In this document: in pieces, positions 34,924-44,770 of the stretch
Layout of the letters: every line of letters begins with the position of its first letter
How positions within the stretch are numbered: the stretch's first letter is position 1
Assembly: GCA_963821715.1 (NCBI GenBank)
Contig: CAWGET010000002.1
Coordinates: forward strand, 62,001-126,000
Direction of reading: 5' to 3'
DNA: 64,000 nt
Source: CAWGET01 sp963821715
GTDB lineage: Bacteria; Bacteroidota; Ignavibacteria; Ignavibacteriales; Melioribacteraceae
The notes under the pieces: model-generated
What the model was told of the DNA's origin: nothing
Seen by the model: only the letters and a program-made list of their open reading frames with translations
The model's database searches: none
Position numbers and translations under genes: made by a program

Positions 34924-36269
34924 TTTTTAGCTTTCCTTCCAAGTACGGATAATATATTGATGAACGGAGAATACGGCGGTGTATAATTGAAGTTCATTCT
35001 GCTAAGGTCTTTTACTTCGGCTTTTAATTCAATCATCGCCGATATAAGATCACCGTAACCAATTGCTTCGTTCTCCCCTAAAAATTGAGCTCCTAAAATA
35101 TGTCCCGATCTTTTTTCATAAATGATTTTCCCGAATACAGTTTTACTATCGGGCATAACTTTTACCAGATTTGGCAAAACAGCTTGAACAGTTTCGAAGT
35201 TATATCCGAATTTCTTTGCCTCGGAAGAATTCAAACCTACCAGAACGAGGGCTTTATTAAAAATCCTTAAAGCTATATTTTTGATAACCGGACCATAATG
35301 TTCATTTGCTCCCGCTGCGTTTGCTCCGGCGATGTGTCCCTGATCGTGCGCGAAAGTAGCGAGCGGAATATACTCATAATTATTTGTAACTTTGTTCTGA
35401 ACCTCGACGCAATCGCCGGCTGCAAAAATATGCTGATCGGATGTTCTCATTTTGGTATCGATTTTAATTCCACCGTTTGAAGATATTTCAAGACCTGATT
35501 TCTTCGCTAAAATATTATTAGGGACAAATCCAACAGCCGAAATTAATAAATCAACTTCTAGATTTCTGCCGTCAATCCCAATTTTTCTAATTTTATTTTC
35601 ATCCGAAAAGAATTTGACGTCACCGGACTTTCCGTAGAATTCTACTTCGTGTATTTTCAGCAATTCTGCGATTAAATTTTGTATTTCCGGATCTGCTCCC
35701 GGTAAAGGGAGTTTTTCTTTTTCGAAAAGCAGGACTTTTTTACCTATACGTGTGAAGGCTTCTGCAAGTTCTATCCCTATATAACCGGAGCCAATTATTC
35801 CAACCCTGAAAATATTTTCATCTTCTAATATTTCTTTTATCTGAAGATAATCCCGCACAGTTTTAAGAACTTTTACATTATTAAGATTATACTCTAAAGA
35901 AGGTAGTTTCTTTGCTGTGGAGCCGGTTGACAGAACTAATTTGTCGTAAAAATATTCTTTAGTTTCATCGATCCTTAGATCCCTTACTATGATCTTTTTA
36001 TTATTCTTATCTATTCGTTCAACATTATGCTGAAGAAAAGCCTTCACCCCTTTTTCTTTGTAGAATGTTTCCTCGTCATAAAAAATTATTTTTTTGTAAT
36101 CTTTAATTTCATTCGATATTAGATAAGGAAGTTCGCATGTTCCGGTAGAAATATAATTCCCTGCTTCAAACATAATGACTTTTGAATCGGGTGCGGTTCT
36201 TTTAGCCTTGGCGGCTGCGCTGGGTCCGGCAGCATTACCTCCGATCACGATGATTTTTTCGGGTTCCAT
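34920..36269 (-). CDS. CoA-disulfide reductase / NADH oxidase-like flavoenzyme
   Basis: This is a flavoprotein of about 449 residues. It has two dinucleotide-binding motifs (IIVIGGNAAGPSAAAKA and RVGIIGSGYIGIELAEAF), and the FAD site is ADQHIFAAGDCVEV or its near equivalent near residue 280. The redox cysteine is in STGTCELPYLIS near residue 43, the position of the single active cysteine of CoA-disulfide reductases and water-forming NADH oxidases. The C-terminal dimerisation domain is present. I chose the ATG at 36269 (MEPEKIIVIGG) over an upstream TTG at 36296. The physiological acceptor (CoA disulfide, polysulfide or O2) cannot be told. Confidence 0.85.
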   Translation of the reverse strand: MEPEKIIVIGGNAAGPSAAAKAKRTAPDSKVIMFEAGNYISTGTCELPYLISNEIKDYKKIIFYDEETFYKEKGVKAFLQHNVERIDKNNKKIIVRDLRIDETKEYFYDKLVLSTGSTAKKLPSLEYNLNNVKVLKTVRDYLQIKEILEDENIFRVGIIGSGYIGIELAEAFTRIGKKVLLFEKEKLPLPGADPEIQNLIAELLKIHEVEFYGKSGDVKFFSDENKIRKIGIDGRNLEVDLLISAVGFVPNNILAKKSGLEISSNGGIKIDTKMRTSDQHIFAAGDCVEVQNKVTNNYEYIPLATFAHDQGHIAGANAAGANEHYGPVIKNIALRIFNKALVLVGLNSSEAKKFGYNFETVQAVLPNLVKVMPDSKTVFGKIIYEKRSGHILGAQFLGENEAIGYGDLISAMIELKAEVKDLSRMNFNYTPPYSPFINILSVLGRKAKK

Positions 36270-36451
36270 TCTAATTTTCCGTATAAAAATATTCAATATT
36301 AAATATAATCAAATTTATACTTTATGGAAATTTGCAAAATCTGATGTAGACTAATACGTATTTTTTTAGAAGTAAAAAATCTTTGTCTCGATTTTTCAGA
36401 AATAGTTATGATCTTCGACAGAATCTTATTGGGAGGAAGTTAATATTTCTA

Positions 36452-37765
36452 TCATTTTTCTTTAAAACTCAAAGTCATTGGCACACCTTGAAATCCGAAT
36501 AATCGTCTGATAAGCCTCTCTAAATATTTTCGATAATTATCGGGAACGTGTTTTGCATTGCTGGCAAAGAATAAAAAAATCGGATAATAATCGCCAACCT
36601 GAGTCACATATTTAATTTTTATCTCTTTACCGGTGGGTGATGAAGGCGGAGGATTTTGTTTTATCTCGGGCAGAAGAGTATCATTTAAATCACTTGTTGA
36701 AATTTTCTTTCTCCGTTCAACTTGTATCTGTTTCGCCAGATCTATCAGTTTATAGATACGTTTTTTTTCTAAGGCAGAAATGAAGAGAAACGGTACAAAT
36801 TCATACGGACTTACTTTTTCGCGCAATTCCTCTTCAAATTTTGCGGCGGTTTTGGAATCCTTCTCTATCAGATCCCATTTGTTAACGGCTATTATCATTC
36901 CCCTTCTTCTTCTGTAGGCTTCTTGAATGATCTTTTGATCCTGTTTATCAATTCCGATGGTAGCGTCTATCATAATTACAGCAACATCCGATTCCGCCAA
37001 TGCACGGTAAGTTCTTACGGTTGAATAAAATTCAATATTTTCTCTTACTTTTGCCTTTTTTCTAAGTCCGGCTGTATCAACTAAAACTATTTCTTCACCA
37101 TAATATTTCAAAATTGTATCGAGACTATCGCGAGTTGTTCCGGGTATTTCAGTAACGATACTTCTATCGAAACCAAGCAGAGCGTTAACAAGGGATGATT
37201 TACCGACATTAGGTTTGCCTACAAAAGAAATTCTTAATCGTTCGTCCTCATCGTCAGCATCACCAGAAAAATCAAATTCTTCTAAAAGTTCATCTAAAAA
37301 ATCTCCAAGTTTTCTTCCATTGATTGCGGAAACATCATATACTTTTTCAATGCCGAGTGAGTAGAAATCTGCTGTGTAGCTGCTGAGATCGGGACTGTCT
37401 AATTTATTAACGAGAAGAAAAACCGGTTTGTTTGAAGAGCGGAGCATCCGCCCGATCTCGGCATCTATAGGAGTGAGACCTGTTCTCCCATCCACCACGA
37501 AAAGAAGTACATCAGCTTCCAATAAGGAGATTTCAACTTGTTCCCGGATAGCTGCCTCAAAAGTATCGGAGGAATCAGGAACATAACCTCCGGAATCCAT
37601 GACTTTAAAAGTTTTTCCGTTCCAGTCGGACTCACCATAAATCCTATCACGCGTAACACCGCTTACATCATCTACAATAGAATTTTTCGATTTAGTTAGG
37701 CGATTAAAAAGTGTGGATTTCCCTACGTTTGGCCGACCGATGATCATTACTAATGGAGTTTTCAT
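36452..37765 (-). CDS. der: ribosome-assembly GTPase Der (EngA)
   Basis: This double GTPase works in 50S assembly. The first G domain has GRPNVGKSTLFNRL and the guanine motif NKLD; the second has GKPNVGKSSLVNALLG, DTAGLRKKAKV and NKWD. A KH-like C-terminal domain ends near FGFQGVPMTLSFKEK. About 437 residues is the normal length. The ATG at 37763-37765 overlaps the upstream stop as TGATG. It is preceded by the DUF5683 gene in the same direction. Confidence 0.96.
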   Translation of the reverse strand: MKTPLVMIIGRPNVGKSTLFNRLTKSKNSIVDDVSGVTRDRIYGESDWNGKTFKVMDSGGYVPDSSDTFEAAIREQVEISLLEADVLLFVVDGRTGLTPIDAEIGRMLRSSNKPVFLLVNKLDSPDLSSYTADFYSLGIEKVYDVSAINGRKLGDFLDELLEEFDFSGDADDEDERLRISFVGKPNVGKSSLVNALLGFDRSIVTEIPGTTRDSLDTILKYYGEEIVLVDTAGLRKKAKVRENIEFYSTVRTYRALAESDVAVIMIDATIGIDKQDQKIIQEAYRRRRGMIIAVNKWDLIEKDSKTAAKFEEELREKVSPYEFVPFLFISALEKKRIYKLIDLAKQIQVERRKKISTSDLNDTLLPEIKQNPPPSSPTGKEIKIKYVTQVGDYYPIFLFFASNAKHVPDNYRKYLERLIRRLFGFQGVPMTLSFKEK

Positions 37766-38631
37766 CAAAATTTATACTTTAAATTTAATTCCGGGAAATA
37801 TTCTTTTACATAACCAATCCGTCTGCTCTTCATCGAGACATTCATATCAATCCGTTTGTTATATCTGCTTGCGCTCCATGCAGCATCAACCGCGCTTAAC
37901 AGATGGTTTATCACAATGATATTTACGGCAGTTTTAGCAATTGCATAAAAATCATTAGCATCGCCGCGCAAACTTGAATAATACAAAAAATTCTTTGTCA
38001 GCGGATCGCCATATTGGTAACCGGAGTTTATATCAAAATCATTCCAACCCGGATTAAACTGGGGATACTTGCCGATCATCTCATAATACTGTTGGTCACC
38101 AAAGGGTGCAAGTTTGTGAGAATACCAGGCACCAATGCTGGACTCTAATCTATTCAACTCATTCCAATTTACAGTAGTGCGCTGTTCATCTTTAAAAACG
38201 TTAAAATCATTCGCATCTAACGAGCCGTTTAGACTGCCCAGGTTATCGAGCGTCCATTGAGCATATTGAGCTGAACTCCAATTCTGCTCTGCATAGTTTT
38301 CAAAAAACGCAGTCTGGTCGTCTCCTTTATTATCGTAAATAATCCCAACAGTAATCGCAGCTGCTTCTACAGCAATAAATATAGCAGATTTTAGATAGTT
38401 TTCGTTATAAATTTCTCCGGCTCCCGGAACAATAAATGATAAAACTCCCGCCAACAAAGGCGATTTCTTCGTCCCGTTGATCTGAGTCGGCAATTTATTA
38501 GCCGGATTTTGCTTAACTAATTCCGGACTGTTATCAAAATTTAAAATTCCGGAAAGAGTAACAGAACTTTCCGTTTGGGCCGAAACAGTTGAAACAGCAA
38601 AAATTATTAAAGCGAAATAAATTGTTTTCAT
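37765..38631 (-). CDS. DUF5683-type exported membrane protein
   Basis: This is a 288-residue protein with a signal peptide (MKTIYFALIIFAVSTVSAQ). Its core reads SPLLAGVLSFIVPGAGEIYN followed by NYLKSAIFIAVEAAAITVGI, the pattern I associate with DUF5683 and small glycine/proline turn membrane proteins of Bacteroidota. A middle soluble part rich in N and Y follows, and then another hydrophobic helix (AKTAVNIIVINHLLSAVDA). No function is known to me. It is cotranscribed with der through a TGATG junction. Confidence 0.65.
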   Translation of the reverse strand: MKTIYFALIIFAVSTVSAQTESSVTLSGILNFDNSPELVKQNPANKLPTQINGTKKSPLLAGVLSFIVPGAGEIYNENYLKSAIFIAVEAAAITVGIIYDNKGDDQTAFFENYAEQNWSSAQYAQWTLDNLGSLNGSLDANDFNVFKDEQRTTVNWNELNRLESSIGAWYSHKLAPFGDQQYYEMIGKYPQFNPGWNDFDINSGYQYGDPLTKNFLYYSSLRGDANDFYAIAKTAVNIIVINHLLSAVDAAWSASRYNKRIDMNVSMKSRRIGYVKEYFPELNLKYKF

Positions 38632-38645
38632 AGATTAACCGTTAA

Positions 38646-41600
38646 TCAAAAACTAAAATCGAATAAGACACCGCCGTAGAAATTCCATTCTTTACCGTAT
38701 TGAATATTTTCGCCGCGAACATCTCTGTTCACAACATCGAATGAGTAAGCAGCGTTGAAGAATACTGCGGTCGGGAATAAGTAAAACGAACTGAGTTTAA
38801 AACGAAGTTCCGCCCCCGCTCCCTTTTTAAAATCAGATAATTCAGGAAAGTCACCTGTCCAGGCGTTTCCTAAATCTCCGTAAACGGAAAAGAATATTTT
38901 GTCTAAGTAAAGATGACCGAAGCGCGAATCTATATTTTGCCAGAGCGGCATTCTGTATGTTAAATTGAGCCATCCTATTTCATTTCCGCTGATAGCATAA
39001 AACGGATAACTTTTCATTCCTATCAATCCGCCAAGATAAAAATCGAAGAAATCGGGAACCGGCGGACCGAAAATAGTTCCCGCGCGCAGTCTTGCAGAAA
39101 GTGTGTATCCCTTTGCCAATGCATAATTTTCCCGCCAGTTTAATTCTAATTTATGAAAATTAAAATTATCATAAACCGGTTTCAAAATTCCGTCTTCAAT
39201 TACGTAATTGCTTTCCGGATTAAATTTATTCAGTTCATAGTTATATTGAAGAGAGATTTCTCTTCCAACCGGATTAATATCACTGTGAATATATGGATAT
39301 TTAAAATTATGATTGAATGTTAACTGAAAATTCCTGCCAATCAGATAAGTGTCGTTTGTCGTCGGATATAAAGTTTTATCTTCGTCCGGCAACACAAAAC
39401 TTTCGATTGTGGATTTGTACCTGCTGAAAATAAAACGGAATTCAACATTGTTAACATCCGCAAAAAATCTATGTTTAAAAGCTATGTCGAATTCGAATAG
39501 ATCGTAGCTGACGCCAGTATTTACAGTATAATCCGGCGTCACAACTCCTCCGGTAGAGTCGATACCGAAGAGTAGATCTGCATCGGATTCTCTACTGACG
39601 CTGTAAAGTTCAAGAGAAACATTCGGTTTAAGACCGAGACCGTAAAGAATCGGCAGTCTGTTGCGATATTCAAAATTGAGGAAAAGGTCGCGCTCCATTT
39701 TTGTGTTGATTGAGCCGCCCGCAAAAAGGCTGTACCTGTTAAGCATATCGGAAGATGTAACGTATAAACCGGGTTTAATCCTATCGACAAAGCTATTATC
39801 AGTATTATAATTATCGTAACGTATAAAAGGGAAAAATGTAAGTCTTGTAAAAAAACCATCATACTTTTTTTCTTCATAATCGGGAATTTCGTAATCGTTG
39901 AATTCCCGGAGCGACGCGAAATTAAAATTTGTAAGATCCCCTTTCGGCTTTTCCTCATCTAATGGAGGATTCGCGATCCAAACATATTGGCTCGATGGGT
40001 CGACTTCTTTCTGTGTATCCTTCGGGAGATAAAATATTTTATAACCGGTTGAAGTATAACCGGAATAGATAATATTGCCTTCGGCGTCAACGTCCGGCAT
40101 AAATGCGCCGCCGATAACATTGGATAACCGACTTGTCTCTCCGGATGAAAGATCCATCGAATAAATATTAAAAATTCCGCTCTCATCAGAAGAATAGAAA
40201 AGTTTCCCGTCGATAATTTTAGGATTTCTTTCATCGGCGTCGGTTTGAATAAGAAAATCAAATTCCGACCCATCCGAGTTTACTTTAGCCAGATCGCGCC
40301 CATGATGATACGAGAAATCAAAAGTTATATATTTATCATCTTCCGAAAAAGCAGGATTATAAACCTGTTCCCCGTTCTCAAAAAATGTTAGACGTTTAAA
40401 ATTTTTCCCTTCAAGATCAACTGTGGCGAGATTCGAAGAGCCGTCTTTCTGAAAAACAAATGCAATCGATTTGCCGTTATGAGAAACAGTGGGATTATTA
40501 GCCCGAAGACCGTGTGTTATTCTTTCTTCTTTTTCTTCTTTAATATCATAAACATAAATATCGTGAACTTTAACGTTGTTAGGATTTTTATCGCTTAATT
40601 TAGAATAAACAATTTTATTTGTTCCGGGAATAAATCCCACCGAAGATCTGACGCGGGTTTTTATCATTTTTTCTTTTTTAGTTTTCATATCATAAAGATA
40701 GACCGAAGTGAGGCTCATATAATCTTCATCTTTATTTGAAACGTAAAGAAATTTTTCGCCGTCGTCGGAAAAAGTCGGATAAAAATTCGCGAATCCTTTA
40801 TCAGCTAATTGGCTGCCTTCAACCAGATTTGCTTTTACACCGGCTGATCTTTCCTTATAATTATTTTTGAGGAAAGAGCTCCATTCATCGTAAAGTTCAT
40901 TTCCGTCTTTGCCAAGCACTTCTTCAAATGCCGCGTCAATTGTGAAATTCGATTTTTCACCCAGCTTCTTTGTGATTTCTCTTAATTTATCTTCGCCGTA
41001 TTTCTGAGCAATGTAACGTGTTAAAGCAAAGCCGGAATTATAAACTGATTCATTCCCCAAACTTGTTTTGCTGAAAACTCCCATCTGATTCCAGCTTAGC
41101 ATATTATCGTCTAAGGAATACGACCGCAAAATCATATCCCGGTGCGTGTCCCAATTATCGTAATCAAATTCAGGACGCATATACTGAGCGGTTCCTTCTG
41201 CAAACCAGGCGGGAATATTTACTGTGGCGATTGGATAGGAAGCGATCACATTGGGAAATCCGTAAAGAATATCGGGTCTTCGCTTATCTTCGTAATTCAT
41301 AAACTGTAGGAATATTGCAGGAACCGACCTGCCGAGTTTCATACCCGCTTGTATCTGAACCATATGAGTAAATTCATGGGAGATCACATTCCTAAGCCAG
41401 TTATGAGATCCCCGTAGATCTGTATCGAGGGCAGAAGCCCAAATTTCAATTTTGTTATCGAAGAAATATGTGGCGCCGTTGGAGTAATCGTCGATGTCTT
41501 TAATTACAAAATGAACCTGATCAGGTTCGTATTGATAAAGCGAAGTGATCGGTTCCCAAATTTCGTCTGCAATTTTTGCCACAACGCGAGCAGTTCTTTC

Positions 41601-41744
41601 CGCTTCTTCGTGGTAATGAACCGCTACGTTTTTGCCTTCTATTGTATACCAATCGTATTCTGGATAAAACTCATCGAACTGTGCAAAACTTAATCCTGCA
41701 TAGAAAAAGAAAAAAGATAAAGCTAATTTTATATTAAATTTCAT
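38646..41744 (-). CDS. metallopeptidase / TolB-like propeller / outer-membrane barrel fusion
   Basis: This is an exported protein of about 1,032 residues in three parts. After a signal peptide comes a peptidase MA-like domain with VISHEFTHMVQIQAG and the downstream glutamate motif PAWFAEGTAQYM, so the gluzincin zinc site is intact. Next are PD40/WD-like propeller repeats (about residues 310-590; for example FANFYPTFSDDGEKFLYVSN). The last 400 residues are a beta-barrel with Omp85-like features (GLIGMKSYPFYAISGNEIGW) and a final aromatic strand. I used the ATG at 41744 (MKFNIKLA); the upstream codon is TTG. It should sit in the outer membrane with the peptidase exposed. It is adjacent to the M6-like, porV and porU genes. 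Confidence 0.8.
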   Translation of the reverse strand: MKFNIKLALSFFFFYAGLSFAQFDEFYPEYDWYTIEGKNVAVHYHEEAERTARVVAKIADEIWEPITSLYQYEPDQVHFVIKDIDDYSNGATYFFDNKIEIWASALDTDLRGSHNWLRNVISHEFTHMVQIQAGMKLGRSVPAIFLQFMNYEDKRRPDILYGFPNVIASYPIATVNIPAWFAEGTAQYMRPEFDYDNWDTHRDMILRSYSLDDNMLSWNQMGVFSKTSLGNESVYNSGFALTRYIAQKYGEDKLREITKKLGEKSNFTIDAAFEEVLGKDGNELYDEWSSFLKNNYKERSAGVKANLVEGSQLADKGFANFYPTFSDDGEKFLYVSNKDEDYMSLTSVYLYDMKTKKEKMIKTRVRSSVGFIPGTNKIVYSKLSDKNPNNVKVHDIYVYDIKEEKEERITHGLRANNPTVSHNGKSIAFVFQKDGSSNLATVDLEGKNFKRLTFFENGEQVYNPAFSEDDKYITFDFSYHHGRDLAKVNSDGSEFDFLIQTDADERNPKIIDGKLFYSSDESGIFNIYSMDLSSGETSRLSNVIGGAFMPDVDAEGNIIYSGYTSTGYKIFYLPKDTQKEVDPSSQYVWIANPPLDEEKPKGDLTNFNFASLREFNDYEIPDYEEKKYDGFFTRLTFFPFIRYDNYNTDNSFVDRIKPGLYVTSSDMLNRYSLFAGGSINTKMERDLFLNFEYRNRLPILYGLGLKPNVSLELYSVSRESDADLLFGIDSTGGVVTPDYTVNTGVSYDLFEFDIAFKHRFFADVNNVEFRFIFSRYKSTIESFVLPDEDKTLYPTTNDTYLIGRNFQLTFNHNFKYPYIHSDINPVGREISLQYNYELNKFNPESNYVIEDGILKPVYDNFNFHKLELNWRENYALAKGYTLSARLRAGTIFGPPVPDFFDFYLGGLIGMKSYPFYAISGNEIGWLNLTYRMPLWQNIDSRFGHLYLDKIFFSVYGDLGNAWTGDFPELSDFKKGAGAELRFKLSSFYLFPTAVFFNAAYSFDVVNRDVRGENIQYGKEWNFYGGVLFDFSF

Positions 41745-41754
41745 TTTGAACAAT

Positions 41755-44700
41755 TTATTTTATTACCGCTATTTTTATTATTTTACTGTCTGCATTACCT
41801 GCATTGCTGTTGAGATTAATATGCGCAAAGTATACGCCGCTCGGCACATCATTAACATTCCAGGTAATTTCGTTATCCAATCCACCGCGCGCTTTCTGTG
41901 TAAGTTCGGCTATTAGTTCACCTGAAAGATCGAATATTTTTACTTCTACATCGGAATCCTCGGAAACAAAATAACGGATATAAGTTTCATCTTCGAATAC
42001 CGGGTTTGGCCAGTTGTAAGCCCGTTCCTCGGGAAAATATTCCGCAGTTTCAGAACGGACAGGACCTTCGAGATAAGAATTGTTATAGCTGTTTGCGTAT
42101 TCTTCACCCCAAAAAATTAATCCCGTGGTTGCTGCAATATTCCAGACAAATAGATTATTCTCATAAGTCACCGCCGCAAGGGAGAAAGTACGATCGCTTA
42201 TAGCGTCATGTTTTCCGGTATCGAGAAAAAGCGCCGGGACAGCTGAAAGAGATGATCCCGCAGAAAGCGGAAAAGATTCTGAAATTTCTGCATCATAGTT
42301 AAATGAATAAATATCTCCCTCTGTTGAGTAAGCAAAGAGATTTGAGTTAGAAATATTCGCCGACAAAGGTGTTCCGGAAAAGTCGGGATTCGCTTCATTC
42401 GCAAACGGAAAATTATCTATTGGGAAGCCGGATAAATTTACGGCTTTAACTTTGTCATCCTGGCTAACGGCAATATAAATTTCTTCATCCGAATTTAGTT
42501 TGCCGAGAGAGAAATTTGTTACTGGCGATCCTTCAAGAGAGAAATTCTTTATAATTCCATTTTCCCCGATAATATAAAATGTATTTTCCTCTGCAAGTAC
42601 AACTACAACCTTCTCGCCTCTATGATCGTTTGTTAAAGCCATCTTCAACGGTTTTTGAGGAATATTTAATTTTAAACCGGAATTATCCCAATATTCATTT
42701 TCGGAAATAGCGGCTACTAAATTATCAGAAGGGAAATGAGTTGAAACAAGTTGAACGATCGGTTCGTTAAAAACCGGAGTTCTAAAATTTTCGGAAAGAT
42801 CGCCGCCCGCCAACAATTCCTTTATAGAGATATTATACAACACTCCGCCGGCTGTACCTAATAAAATGCGTCTATCTTCACCAATTTCGCAAATCACCGG
42901 TTGCGCTGATATTTCCGAATCAAGTTCGAAAGTAATTTTTTCAATTTCCGCATTGGAGGAAATTAAGTTTTTCCATATCCACACCCTTTTATCTAATACG
43001 CCTACAATAAATACTTGTTCTTTGTATTTAAATACCGCCGGTTTTTTTGAACTGAAATTCGGTGTTGCCGCAATTAAATCTCCCTCAACATCCGTTAGAT
43101 ACAAAGTATTTTCATCCGTTGTAAAAAGCAGATAATTTTCAGTTCCGTCGTCCACTGAAGAGAAGTATTTTATTGATCCGTCAACACTCAATTTTCTAAA
43201 AGTTCTTAAACGAACCTGTTCATCGGCAAAGATTAATTCAAAACTCATTTTATTCGAGATGTCGGAAAAATCTGTAATATTTACTAAACTGTTTGCACCG
43301 GAGTTTGAATTTGTATTCGGCTTAGTTGAAGGTGTAAATTTATTCTGATAGAGTTGTGCATCATTTGATGCAAACCAAAAATCCTCTTCCGTGCCTTCCC
43401 CAATAACCGTTTCACCGAAGATAGTTGAGAACTCTTCGCCGATATCCTGAATTCCGTCCGCCTCTTCAACATCTACACCTCTATTAAATTTATCGTTATT
43501 GATGGAATTGGACTCACGATTATCGGAAATTATGCTTAGATCGATGTGCCAGATAACAATTCCGCTGCCGGGCAAAGCCCAGTCGAATTCGTCAACATCT
43601 GTTATTACACCTTTCAAAGTATCAGTATCGAAGCTGTAAAATCCGGTTGTATCTTCCGTAAAAGTTTCTGTAAAAGTTTCATTCCCCAATTTGTAAGTAA
43701 CAACCGCTCCGTTATTTTCCGTATCCCTGTTCCTGTTCTCGATTAAATAATATTCGGATGAATTAATCGGGACTTTTACAAGAACCGTATCGCCGAAGTT
43801 TTTGTTTACAGCCACATCAACTTTTGCAGGATCATCAACAACAACCGGATCTATCCAACCAAGTTCCATTTTTTCCCAGGGAGACGGCTCAGGAGGAAAT
43901 ACGCCATTGTAAGCAAAAATTGACTGGCCGTCCATCAATCCGAAACGTCCTATTGCGCTTAAGCCTGTTTCCGTATTGAATAAATCCGGGAGACCAAGAT
44001 GACTCGCGATGCTTGCAACGATTAATCCGTTTATTGTTAATTCCAGAAGAATTGTTCCTCCGATTCCTTCAAGTTCACGCGATTCTGTTTCGGGAAGGAC
44101 CATTGTATTTGTAATTGGTGTTGCGCCGTTTGCCGGGAAGCCCTTAAAATTTTGGCCGAAAATATTTTGAAGAGTATTAATGCCCAAATAAACAGAAGGA
44201 AGATCGCGTTCGATTCCGAGACTTCCGGGAGTATTAATATCTCTCCCGACGCCGGCGTGGAAGACAGCGAAAAGATCGTAGTCGCTAAAATTTAAGTCCG
44301 GATATTTTTGAGCGGTAAGCTGCCATACCTCCTCGGCAAAAATTCCGAGTTCGTTCAAAGAATCGGAGTTGAGCGGAGGTGAATAATTTCTCATCGCCTG
44401 AGATACCGTGATAACGTCGGGCAAGACCCGATAATCAATCGTCAACTGAGAGTTCGAAACTTTTCGAAAATAATTTTTTGCAAATTCCAGGTGGTTTTCA
44501 AAATACTCGGCATCATGTGGCAGAGGATCTAAAATATCGTTTCCGTAATCTTCGGTATAAATCGATCCGAATTTTCCGGTGCCAAAAGTTCCGTCGTAAT
44601 TATCTTCCTGAAACTCAACCATCACCGCAAGAATTCTTAAAGTTTCCGGCGCTTTTTTTATCCCTGCTTCCGGATGATAATTTAACTTTCCAACAAAATT

Positions 44701-44763
44701 TTGGGCAGACGAGCTGCCCAAAATAACAAAAAACAATAAAGAAAGAAGAGCTGTTCTTTTCAT
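41755..44763 (-). CDS. M6-metalloprotease-like secreted protein with T9SS sorting domain, zinc motif lost
   Basis: This is a secreted protein of about 1,002 residues with a signal peptide (MKRTALLSLLFFVILGSSSA). An M6-type metalloprotease-like domain covers roughly residues 40-420. Long beta-rich repeats follow, then a C-terminal sorting domain (RAYNWPNPVFEDETYIRYF ... SGVYFAHINL). Family members carry HExxHxLGLPDL; here the aligned stretch reads ASIASHLGLPDLF, so both zinc histidines and the glutamate are replaced. The surrounding family sequence (GRFGLMDGQSIF, SPWEKMELGWIDP) is preserved, so the protein is probably a non-catalytic relative. The ATG is at 44763. It lies directly after porV. 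Confidence 0.8.
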   Translation of the reverse strand: MKRTALLSLLFFVILGSSSAQNFVGKLNYHPEAGIKKAPETLRILAVMVEFQEDNYDGTFGTGKFGSIYTEDYGNDILDPLPHDAEYFENHLEFAKNYFRKVSNSQLTIDYRVLPDVITVSQAMRNYSPPLNSDSLNELGIFAEEVWQLTAQKYPDLNFSDYDLFAVFHAGVGRDINTPGSLGIERDLPSVYLGINTLQNIFGQNFKGFPANGATPITNTMVLPETESRELEGIGGTILLELTINGLIVASIASHLGLPDLFNTETGLSAIGRFGLMDGQSIFAYNGVFPPEPSPWEKMELGWIDPVVVDDPAKVDVAVNKNFGDTVLVKVPINSSEYYLIENRNRDTENNGAVVTYKLGNETFTETFTEDTTGFYSFDTDTLKGVITDVDEFDWALPGSGIVIWHIDLSIISDNRESNSINNDKFNRGVDVEEADGIQDIGEEFSTIFGETVIGEGTEEDFWFASNDAQLYQNKFTPSTKPNTNSNSGANSLVNITDFSDISNKMSFELIFADEQVRLRTFRKLSVDGSIKYFSSVDDGTENYLLFTTDENTLYLTDVEGDLIAATPNFSSKKPAVFKYKEQVFIVGVLDKRVWIWKNLISSNAEIEKITFELDSEISAQPVICEIGEDRRILLGTAGGVLYNISIKELLAGGDLSENFRTPVFNEPIVQLVSTHFPSDNLVAAISENEYWDNSGLKLNIPQKPLKMALTNDHRGEKVVVVLAEENTFYIIGENGIIKNFSLEGSPVTNFSLGKLNSDEEIYIAVSQDDKVKAVNLSGFPIDNFPFANEANPDFSGTPLSANISNSNLFAYSTEGDIYSFNYDAEISESFPLSAGSSLSAVPALFLDTGKHDAISDRTFSLAAVTYENNLFVWNIAATTGLIFWGEEYANSYNNSYLEGPVRSETAEYFPEERAYNWPNPVFEDETYIRYFVSEDSDVEVKIFDLSGELIAELTQKARGGLDNEITWNVNDVPSGVYFAHINLNSNAGNADSKIIKIAVIK

Positions 44764-44770
44764 AATCAAA

